From contig SCTS01000007.1 in assembly GCA_004322365.1 (NCBI GenBank), positions 1 to 64,000 on the forward strand: DNA of 64,000 bases. Direction: 5' to 3'. Shown in pieces: positions 16,662 through 25,975 of the stretch. The translations under genes were made by a program, and so were the position numbers. Below the pieces are notes generated by a model. It saw nothing but the letters and a program-made list of their open reading frames with translations. It did not search any database and had not been told where the DNA came from. The first letter of the stretch is position 1. Every line of letters starts with the position of its first letter. The stretch is from Patescibacteria group bacterium (lineage in GTDB: Bacteria; Patescibacteria; Paceibacteria; UBA9973; UBA2103).

Positions 16662-17399
16662 TCATTTGGTACGTGCAACAATATCGGTACGAACAACTTG
16701 ACGCGAGAAAGGCTCCTGCCATGTAAAGACGGCATCGTGTGATCCTTTCGCCGGCAATGAATCAAACTTTGTTTGTGATGCTGTAATAATAATATCGTCT
16801 GCATCATAGAGAAGTGCTGTGAGTGTAGTCCCATACACGGGTAGAGCTGTTTTGTTTTCAATGTGTGCGGTGAGCGTTAAGGTGTCCTGATTAAGTTCAC
16901 GTGAAGTTATTTGGATAGGCTCTGTAGGTCTCTCCATCTGTACCCACACAGCATCGCCGAAGGTTATAAAAGTACGCGCAGGTATACGCTCTCCCGTTAG
17001 AATATTTGCTTCAAAGAGCGGAACTACTTCTCCGGGGTAGAGAAACATAACCCCACGACGCTCGGCAATCAAAATATTTTTTGCATCAAAGACTTGAAAT
17101 GTGTATGGAAGCGCCTTAGTGCCAGCAGAAGATTCAGGATTACGAACTAGTGCAACTGCATGATACACACCCGGGGCAACGACAACCGAGCGTGCCCAAA
17201 GAGCAGATACTCGAGGAGCTTGGCAGAGCGTTGCACAAACACCACCACAATCAATTCCCCCTTCATTTTGATTGAGAATACCGTCAGAACATGTAGGTAG
17301 ACGAAAGAAAAATAAAAACCATACACCTGCGAGAATTAAAACAATTCCCAAAAATATGCTCCCCGCATATAAAGTCTGTCGTTTTTCTGCCCAACGCAT
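16662..17399 (-). CDS. Membrane-anchored extracellular protein with Cys-rich DGxxNxxExGxDCGGxC motif
   Basis: 245 residues. One N-terminal membrane segment (about 10-33) is followed at once by CSDGILNQNEGGIDCGGVC with a further Cys close by. This short calcium/disulfide-like motif is known from many secreted proteins. The rest (about 60-245) is beta-rich with an Ig-like or FxLYD feel (YHAVALVRNPESSAGTKALPYTFQVFD). It lies 18 bp before the rodA start in the same direction, so an envelope role is plausible. The ATG at 17399 has a TATACT 7 nt upstream (leaderless). Function unknown. Confidence 0.75.
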   Translation of the reverse strand: MRWAEKRQTLYAGSIFLGIVLILAGVWFLFFFRLPTCSDGILNQNEGGIDCGGVCATLCQAPRVSALWARSVVVAPGVYHAVALVRNPESSAGTKALPYTFQVFDAKNILIAERRGVMFLYPGEVVPLFEANILTGERIPARTFITFGDAVWVQMERPTEPIQITSRELNQDTLTLTAHIENKTALPVYGTTLTALLYDADDIIITASQTKFDSLPAKGSHDAVFTWQEPFSRQVVRTDIVARTK

Positions 17400-17409
17400 A
17401 CAGGAAAGT

Positions 17410-17443
17410 ATAACAAAATAAAACCTGTACTCAGACAGGTTTT
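17410..17443 (-). terminator. Terminator after 5S rRNA
   Basis: An AAAACCTGT/ACAGGTTTT hairpin followed by ATTTTG on the minus strand lies about 30 nt after 5S. The promoter of the next gene (TATACT at about 17412-17407) overlaps its end. Confidence 0.75.
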
Positions 17444-17471
17444 AAAAAAGACACGTGATTCAAGGCTCTGT

Positions 17472-17576
17472 TCTGGCGATTAGCTACTCTCCCCTTGCGA
17501 GTACCATCGCTACAACCATGCTTAACTGCCGAGTTCGGAATGGGATCGGGTGTGACCACGGCGTCAAATCACCAGA
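17472..17576 (-). rRNA. rrf: 5S ribosomal RNA
   Basis: About 105 nt, TCTGGTGATTTGACGCCGTG at the 5' end and GCTAATCGCCAGA at the 3' end. Contains the conserved CCGATCCCATTCCGAACTCGG and GAGAGTAGC stretches. A flanking CTTGAAT/ATTCAAG pair gives a processing stem. It follows 23S by about 70 nt. Confidence 0.95.
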
Positions 17577-17647
17577 ACACAATCTTGAATCACTTCACTC
17601 ATCACAAAGAAAACACCGAGCACAATAATTTCGTTAATAGATTTTCA

Positions 17648-21022
<3,375 letters not shown>

Positions 21023-21125
21023 CTTGAAAACCACATAACGATTCTGTTCAATTACGAACAGTGATTTTTATTATGCTCGGTGTTCTCTTTGTGATGAGTT
21101 GTCAATGAACTGATTTCTGAGGGAA

Positions 21126-21255
21126 CAAAAAAGGCCGCTTTTCGCGACCTCTGGTACAGGAGCTTAAAAGCTACTGTCTAGCGTCGCATTTCGCCTCTAG
21201 TGTTAGTACTCATAAACCTATGTAAGAGAATACGCCCCGAGCGAGCTTATGTCAA
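21126..21255 (-). promoter_or_regulatory. 23S promoter and leader with short ORF and terminator-like hairpin
   Basis: TTGACA (21255-21250), 17 bp and TATTCT (21232-21227) form a strong promoter. Downstream an 11-codon ORF (MSTNTRGEMRR, 21213-21178) is followed by a GGTCGC/GCGGCC hairpin with GAAAA loop and six T (21149-21126), which would terminate before 23S. The ORF ends in two Arg codons. A possible antiterminator (GCGAC pairing to GTCGC) is weak. This may be leader control of 23S or a separate short RNA. Confidence 0.5.
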
Positions 21256-21300
21256 GGAAACGCGGGCTCGTTTGGCAAAATGAGCCCTCAGAAAGAGCTC

Positions 21301-21335
21301 TAAATAAAAAACCCTTTATTTAAAGGGTTTTACGG
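21301..21335 (-). terminator. Intrinsic terminator upstream of the 23S promoter
   Basis: AAAACCCTTT/AAAGGGTTTT hairpin followed by TTATTT on the minus strand. It insulates 23S from the upstream gene. Confidence 0.6.
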
Positions 21336-21423
21336 CAGAGCTTCTTTGGGCTGATTACCCTATCCACAGGATTTCCACTCCTAATTAGGTGCTAGGTTTT
21401 AGGGACTAGGTTCTAGCTTTGAC

Positions 21424-21460
21424 ACAAAAATACCCCAAGGTTTTGCCTTAGGGTATTTAA
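21424..21460 (-). terminator. Terminator of the 71-aa gene
   Basis: ATACCCTAAGG/CCTTGGGGTAT hairpin followed by TTTTGTG on the minus strand, 24 nt after the stop at 21484. Confidence 0.75.
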
Positions 21461-21483
21461 ATATAAGTTACTGTTACAAAAAT

Positions 21484-21699
21484 CTAAGATTGTTGGGGCT
21501 GAGAAATACTTAGCAACATTCCAACTTCTGTCTCTACACGATTCTTGTCATCGGGTGTAAGCGGTGAAAACATTCCCACCATCTGTTCGACAAGCGCATG
21601 TAATGCTTCTGGTCGTGACTGTCGGTCATTACGAGCTGTACGTATTTTTCGCGTAAGTTGCGCGACTGGTTTTGAAAGTGGATGCAATCCTCGTTCCAT
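21484..21699 (-). CDS. Small hypothetical protein (71 aa)
   Basis: 71 residues, mostly helical and charged (VAQLTRKIRTARNDRQSR, DKNRVETEVGMLLSISQ). No membrane segment or known motif. The gene is well supported by context: promoter TTGACT-17-TAGCAT with the -10 box 6 nt before the ATG at 21699, and a terminator after its stop. Function unknown. Confidence 0.65.
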   Translation of the reverse strand: MERGLHPLSKPVAQLTRKIRTARNDRQSRPEALHALVEQMVGMFSPLTPDDKNRVETEVGMLLSISQPQQS

Positions 21700-21735
21700 A
21701 CATCAATGCTACTTTCCCATTACAAAAGAGTCAAG

Positions 21736-21775
21736 AATAAAAAAACACCCGCTCATTTCTGAGTGGGTGTTTTAA
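21736..21775 (-). terminator. Terminator of the TM-helix membrane protein gene
   Basis: AAAACACCC/GGGTGTTTT hairpin followed by a run of T on the minus strand, just before the promoter of the 71-aa gene. Confidence 0.75.
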
Positions 21776-21783
21776 GCTGGAAG

Positions 21784-21835
21784 CTGTGATCCCTGCGGAT
21801 CCGACGAGGCGTCGCCTGACAGCTGGAAGCTTTCT
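21784..21835. repeat. Dispersed intergenic repeat, copy 1
   Basis: Contains GTGATCCCTGCGGATCCGAC followed by GAGGCGTCGCCT and ends GGAAGCTTT. Nearly identical to 24575-24624. Two small hairpins (ATCC/GGAT and GACG/CGTC) are internal. Confidence 0.75.
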
Positions 21836-22524
21836 TAGTTCTTGTGTCCAACTTCTGAACGAATTTTTTCGATGTAGCGAGCTGCTGCATCTTGACCACC
21901 GAGACCAAACGCAAGTCCGACTGCGAGTGATACCGCAATCACAATTCCTGTGAAGAGCGTCTGCACAAAAGGAGTTGCGACTTGAAGTTGTGATAGAACA
22001 GCGAGGATTGTGAAAACCCAAATTGCCCACTTCGCAACATGTCCGGCAAGAGAAGCTGAGCGAACGCCTGCTGCCTTTGCTGAACCAGTAACAATGTCTT
22101 TCGCAAATTGTGCGAGCATTGCACCAACAAGTACCATGAGTGCCGCAACAATTACTTGTGGCAAGTATGCGAGAACTACTGTCTGCAAGAAGACACTCAC
22201 TTGTGTAAGTCCGAGAACTTCAAGTGCTGCCATCAAGAAGACGATAACGAAAAACCACTTCACTAAAGCACCGAGGAATGCTCCGGTATTCAATGTAAAA
22301 CCAGCGCGCTCGACGAGATCGTTCAAGCCAGTCTTTTTGAGTGCTCCATCAATTTTGAGTGTACCCAAAACTTGTGAAATGACGCTACCAAGTGCTGCGC
22401 CCACAACCCATCCAAAAGCGAGAATAATAATCGCAACGAGTACATTTGGAACGAAGCTAACGAGCGTAAGCCAGAGATTCTGGAACGAATGCGTTAATAC
22501 TTCTGCCCATGTTTGAATAATCAT
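21835..22524 (-). CDS. Conserved TM-helix membrane protein (MscS-related N-terminal type)
   Basis: About 229 residues with four or five membrane segments. The glycine-rich segments ILAFGWVVGAALGSVISQVL and VGLAFGLGGQDAAARYIEKI match the 'conserved TM helix' family, related to the membrane part of small mechanosensitive channels but lacking the MscS beta domain. The longer reading starts at 22542, but TATAAC lies 9 nt before the ATG at 22524 (MIIQTWAEVL), so I prefer 22524. Channel function is inferred only from family resemblance. Confidence 0.75.
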   Translation of the reverse strand: MIIQTWAEVLTHSFQNLWLTLVSFVPNVLVAIIILAFGWVVGAALGSVISQVLGTLKIDGALKKTGLNDLVERAGFTLNTGAFLGALVKWFFVIVFLMAALEVLGLTQVSVFLQTVVLAYLPQVIVAALMVLVGAMLAQFAKDIVTGSAKAAGVRSASLAGHVAKWAIWVFTILAVLSQLQVATPFVQTLFTGIVIAVSLAVGLAFGLGGQDAAARYIEKIRSEVGHKN

Positions 22525-22702
22525 AGAGGTAACGTTATACAATAAATAAAATTAATAAACGGCTTTATTGCCTACTTAAAATGGTAGCACATTGTAGAGG
22601 TGCTGGAGGGTGGATGTGGATAGCAAAAGAAGGTTCTAGGGACTAGGTTTTAGGTGCTAGCTTTCGGATTTAAAGCTAGAAGCTAGCACCTGTAACCTGA
22701 CC

Positions 22703-23269
22703 TCAACGGCGGCCAATGATGGTACGGTGTTTGAATTCCAAGACATCGCGAAGCATTCGGTCGCGTGCCTCAAGACGCTCGGCATACTCTTCCTTTTCTA
22801 AAACAGCGTAGCGAAGTGGAAGTGCAGACATGCGCTCAACAGCTCGTACTGATGTCGCAATGCGTGGATTGTTTGGTTTTTTAGTTACAATCAAAATATC
22901 AACCACTCCTCTCTCCTCTCCAGTAAGTACACCCGCAACAACGAGGAGCGTAATACCAGAGACACCTCTGAATGCTGACGCAATTGAAGAATCTTCAGGG
23001 AGAGTTACGGAATCAAGAAATGTACGAAAAGGAACAGCAAACGGATGCGTTGTATTCAAACTCCACAGTATATTTTTACCCTGTGTTCGTGAAGTGAGAA
23101 TCCGATAATTCTTAAGTGCGCGTAATTCACGCACTGTGACGGCTTTTGGGATGCCTGTGGTGTTTGAAGCAACAAGGGTAGTTATACGAGAATCTGGCTG
23201 AAATAAGAAAAACTTCAAAAGCTTCAAACGCGGAATCGATGAGCAGAGTTGGATGATATCTTTGAACAT
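22703..23269 (-). CDS. Winged-helix regulator with C-terminal nucleotidyltransferase-like region
   Basis: About 188 residues from ATG 23269 (MFKDIIQLCSSIPRLKLLKFFL). Residues 10-80 read as a winged helix (PKAVTVRELRALKNYRILTSR). Residues 105-188 (GVSGITLLVVAGVLTGEERGVVDILIVTKK...) resemble nucleotidyltransferase-fold proteins found fused to ArsR-like HTH in some bacteria. The start is set by TACAAT 7 nt upstream. A palindromic site about 80 bp upstream (23349-23374) may be a regulatory site. Function not known. Confidence 0.6.
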   Translation of the reverse strand: MFKDIIQLCSSIPRLKLLKFFLFQPDSRITTLVASNTTGIPKAVTVRELRALKNYRILTSRTQGKNILWSLNTTHPFAVPFRTFLDSVTLPEDSSIASAFRGVSGITLLVVAGVLTGEERGVVDILIVTKKPNNPRIATSVRAVERMSALPLRYAVLEKEEYAERLEARDRMLRDVLEFKHRTIIGRR

Positions 23270-23348
23270 GCAGAGTATTGTACCTGCACCTTTCCGAAAG
23301 ACCAAAAATCGCAGAAATGACAAAAAACAGCAAAAATCTCCGTATAGG

Positions 23349-23374
23349 TATAATTTAACGGTCGTTAAATTATA
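23349..23374. promoter_or_regulatory. 26-bp palindrome with a -10 box in each direction
   Basis: TATAATTTAACG, two bases, CGTTAAATTATA: perfect 12-bp arms, each starting with TATAAT read inward. Could be an operator or a symmetric divergent promoter. On the plus strand a transcript would run into the terminator at 23465-23496 (about 130 nt) without a convincing ORF. Confidence 0.55.
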
Positions 23375-23464
23375 CTATACAGTGCGGAGAACAACGGTGA
23401 GTGAATCGAAAAGAGGGAGTGAAAAGATCGGGAGAGCGGGTAAGAAAAAACTAATACATGAAAT

Positions 23465-23496
23465 AAAAAACGCCCCACTCGGGGCGTTTTTTATTT
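23465..23496. terminator. Bidirectional terminator after rplL
   Basis: AAAAAACGCCCC-act-GGGGCGTTTTTT: strong symmetric hairpin with A/T tracts on both sides, 17 nt after the rplL stop. Confidence 0.9.
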
Positions 23497-23512
23497 CAGA
23501 TTTTAGAAAAAA

Positions 23513-23875
23513 TTATGAGAGCTCAACCTTTCCGCCTGCTTCCTCAATTTTCTTCTTGAGAGCTTCAGCGTCTTCTTTCTTCACACCTTCCTTCAAGACT
23601 GAAGGAGCGGCATCAATAAGATCTTTCGCTTCTTTAAGTCCGAGGGCAAGAGCTTCCTTAACTACTTTGATGACGGCAATCTTTGTTGCACCTGCGTCAG
23701 TAAGTTTAATGGTGAACATTGATTTCTCTTCAGCTGCTTCACCTGATACTGCAGGACCTGCGGCTGCAACTGCTGTTGCAGAAACACCCCACTTCTCTTC
23801 TATTGCCTTGACGAGTGTATTCAATTCAAGGACGGTCATCTTCTCTACTGCTTCAATAACTTGTTCTTGTGTCAT
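23513..23875 (-). CDS. rplL: Ribosomal protein L7/L12
   Basis: 120 residues, full length. The N-terminal dimer domain is followed by a short hinge (AAAGPAVSGEAAEEKS). The C-terminal domain has FTIKLTDAGATKIAVIKVVKEALALGLKEAKDLIDAAPSVLKEGV and ends EEAGGKVELS. It recruits translational GTPases on the L10 stalk. The ATG has no Shine-Dalgarno. It follows rplJ after a 131-bp spacer containing a three-way-junction-like structure. Confidence 0.97.
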   Translation of the reverse strand: MTQEQVIEAVEKMTVLELNTLVKAIEEKWGVSATAVAAAGPAVSGEAAEEKSMFTIKLTDAGATKIAVIKVVKEALALGLKEAKDLIDAAPSVLKEGVKKEDAEALKKKIEEAGGKVELS

Positions 23876-23918
23876 GGTTAGATTTTGTTACGAACGGAGT
23901 GAGCTAGAAAATCTTCCA

Positions 23919-23971
23919 CCCTGTTAAATCCCGCCTTGCGGGACGCTTGCGTACAAGCGTATTTAACAGGG
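23919..23971. other. Three-way-junction-like inverted repeat between rplJ and rplL
   Basis: Outer arms CCCTGTTAAAT/ATTTAACAGGG enclose two further hairpins, CCCGC/GCGGG and CGCTTG/CAAGCG. It may set the different expression of L7/L12 and L10, for example by RNA processing. No T-tract. Confidence 0.55.
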
Positions 23972-24006
23972 TTAACTAATTTATACTCGCTTCACTCGTT
24001 AAATTA

Positions 24007-24516
24007 CTAAACTTTGATCTTTCCTACTTCAGCAAGTGCTATCGCAAAACGCTGAATAGGAGAATTAATAACATTGACGAACATACCTCGAAGTACCGAG
24101 ACTGGAGGAATAGTAGCGACAGCAACAATTTCTGTTCCTGAGAGATACTTCCCTTCCAAGGCACCGCCGAGGAATACAAGCTTGCCCTTCAATTTCTTGA
24201 CGAACGCTTGCAAACTTCTCGCTGGCGCTGTGATGTCGGACTCCACACCCTCTACTTCAGAGAGATAGGCAAAAGCGACTTCACCAGTTAATTCTGGCAT
24301 CTCACCAGAAAAACCTTTCGCATCGAGAGCCTTCTTCAAGAGCGTCTTCTTAACGACGGTGTACTTCACACCCTCGCCTTTGAGTGCATCTCGAAGTTCG
24401 TTTACTTCATGAACTGTCACTCCCCTAAAAGAAACAAAGACGATAGACACTGCTTTCGCGAGTGCGTCAGATGTTCCTTTCAAGAGTGACTCTTTTTTTG
24501 CTCGAGTAATGGCCAT
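24007..24516 (-). CDS. rplJ: Ribosomal protein L10
   Basis: 169 residues with MAITRAKKESLLKGTSDALAKAVSIVFVSFRGVTVHEVNELRDAL at the N-terminus and VKYTVVKKTLLKKAL, typical of L10. The C-terminal helices bind L7/L12 dimers. It lies upstream of rplL in the usual order, preceded by a structured leader that matches the L10 autoregulatory type. No Shine-Dalgarno. Confidence 0.96.
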   Translation of the reverse strand: MAITRAKKESLLKGTSDALAKAVSIVFVSFRGVTVHEVNELRDALKGEGVKYTVVKKTLLKKALDAKGFSGEMPELTGEVAFAYLSEVEGVESDITAPARSLQAFVKKLKGKLVFLGGALEGKYLSGTEIVAVATIPPVSVLRGMFVNVINSPIQRFAIALAEVGKIKV

Positions 24517-24574
24517 ATTGAATAGCTTTCAGCTGCCAGCTGTCGGCTTTCAGCTTTAACTTCCGAAAAGCTGA

Positions 24575-24624
24575 GTGATCCCTGCGGATCCGACGAAGCG
24601 TCGCCTAAAGACTGGGAGCTTTAT
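24575..24624. repeat. Dispersed intergenic repeat, copy 2 (in the rplJ 5' region)
   Basis: Shares GTGATCCCTGCGGATCCGAC, then GAAGCGTCGCCT and GGGAGCTTT, with the copy at 21784-21835. It lies between the L10 leader and the rplJ ATG, next to an AGCTGAAAGC micro-repeat (24526-24558). Confidence 0.75.
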
Positions 24625-24642
24625 TGGTAATGCACAAATTTA

Positions 24643-24787
24643 GGAGTTTCGAGGCGGATCGACCGCACCCTCGACTTCGGTAGGTGGCTTGTGGCCATTG
24701 ACCCTTTCGGGACCTACTGTCTCCAGTCGTGCTAGAAGCTAGACTACCACAAATCTAGCGATATACGCAAACCACCCCCAGAGACAG
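24643..24787 (-). promoter_or_regulatory. L10 leader-like autoregulatory RNA
   Basis: On the minus strand CTGTCTC...GAGACAG closes a stem. Then CTGGAGACAGTAGGT...ACCTACCGAAGTCGAGG has the kink-turn-like AGACAG element and closing arms that I know from L10 leaders of Firmicutes, which bind L10-(L12)n. Inner hairpins CCCGAAAGGG and TGGC/GCCA and a final TCGAG/CTCGA stem are well formed. It lies 127 nt before rplJ. A covariance-model search for the L10 leader would settle it. Confidence 0.7.
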
Positions 24788-24793
24788 CCCAAT

Positions 24794-24907
24794 TCAAGCT
24801 GATTTTGCCGCTACCCCAAATACAGTAAGAAAGATGAAGCTAATTAAAATTATGACCGAAAAAGCGAGGAGGAACCGAAAGAATCCGGGGGTAAAAAACT
24901 TTTTCAT
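24794..24907 (-). CDS. Small single-pass membrane peptide (37 aa)
   Basis: ATG at 24907. The 37 residues start MKKFFTPGFFRFLLAF and continue with a clear membrane segment (SVIILISFIFLTVFGVAA) before ending KSA. Encoded upstream of the L10 leader on the same transcript. A shorter 22-codon ORF (24980-24912) precedes it and has a TACAAT box close upstream. No family recognised; could be a real small protein or only a leader ORF. Confidence 0.45.
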   Translation of the reverse strand: MKKFFTPGFFRFLLAFSVIILISFIFLTVFGVAAKSA

Positions 24908-25038
24908 CCCGTTAGAGGCAGGATGCCTCTGGCATCCGTAAATTATGCAAAGCGAGTAAAGATAGAACCGCAATCATCATTCTATTGTACGATATATTTT
25001 TCATAACGCTCAGGCCTCTAACGGGATTCATGTCCCCG

Positions 25039-25824
25039 CTACTGTGGAAGTCGTGCAATCTCTACTCCAATCGACTCTACATGCGCAACATCATTTTGTT
25101 CTCGGGCTATTGCCAACGCTTTCGTGAATGCATCGCGCGCTTTTACCATGTCTCCAGTGTCGCGATAATACCCTCCAAGCATTATGAGCGGATCAGGATT
25201 TGCGGGAAACTTTTTTGATGCTGAAAGTAGGATATCTACAACTAGAGTTGTATTTTGCTTGTAGAGATAGCGATAGAGTTCGTGAAGTTCGAAGTAGGGC
25301 GTAATTGAATTTGGATTTACTTGAATGGATTGCTTAAAATAACTCTCTGACTTTGGGAAATCCTTCAAATCAAACTTGTAGAGTTTGCCGAGATTGTCGT
25401 ACGCCGTAGAAACTCCTGGAGCGGGGACTGCCTTCAAAAGAAATTCCCATACACCTTTTGCACCCTCGTAGTCGTTTGCACTGTGATACAAAACGCCGAG
25501 TGTAAACCAATCATCCGCCCGATTCATATCTTTCTTCAAACGAGCTATCACGCTGTCAGCATTCTTTTGAATCGCAACCCGAGCTACGGGTGGAACTGAA
25601 GCGCCAAATTGAATCCCCCGCTCAAGGCTTGGCGCCAAATCTTTTATTTGTACCTCCGATTCAAGTTCGATAGTGTAATTTGGTGTCGTCGTTGCTCCGT
25701 CAAAAGTTATCGTGCTGTCATTCGTTTCTGGACTTTTTTGTTTAGAAGCAACATAGGCAATACCACCGAGGACAACAATAACAACAAGAACGCCTCCAAT
25801 AAACAATAGTGTTTTTGATTTCAT
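25039..25824 (-). CDS. Membrane-anchored TPR protein
   Basis: 261 residues. An N-terminal membrane anchor (KTLLFIGGVLVVIVVLGGIAYVA, about 4-26) is followed by a linker and TPR-like helices: DDWFTLGVLYHSANDYEGAKGVWEFLL, AYDNLGKLYKFDLKDFPKSESYFKQSI, and LIMLGGYYRDTGDMVKARDAFTKAL. It probably faces outward and binds protein partners. The start at 25824 is supported by TAGAAT 6 nt upstream. It is downstream of the S-layer-like gene but separated by a terminator. Confidence 0.8.
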   Translation of the reverse strand: MKSKTLLFIGGVLVVIVVLGGIAYVASKQKSPETNDSTITFDGATTTPNYTIELESEVQIKDLAPSLERGIQFGASVPPVARVAIQKNADSVIARLKKDMNRADDWFTLGVLYHSANDYEGAKGVWEFLLKAVPAPGVSTAYDNLGKLYKFDLKDFPKSESYFKQSIQVNPNSITPYFELHELYRYLYKQNTTLVVDILLSASKKFPANPDPLIMLGGYYRDTGDMVKARDAFTKALAIAREQNDVAHVESIGVEIARLPQ

Positions 25825-25892
25825 ACATTCATTCTAAACCAACGAATCCACTAATACAAAGAAACGAAGACTGAAATCACCTTACTGAGATA

Positions 25893-25926
25893 CGCAAAAA
25901 CCCACCCCGTGAGGGGTGGGTTTTTG
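25893..25926. terminator. Terminator after the S-layer-like gene
   Basis: AAAAACCCACCCC-gtga-GGGGTGGGTTTTT, a strong symmetric hairpin about 50 nt after the stop at 25976. Confidence 0.9.
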
Positions 25927-25975
25927 TTGCTAACCCAAATGTGTTAGCTGGATTCCGAAGATTTCGGAATAAGGC

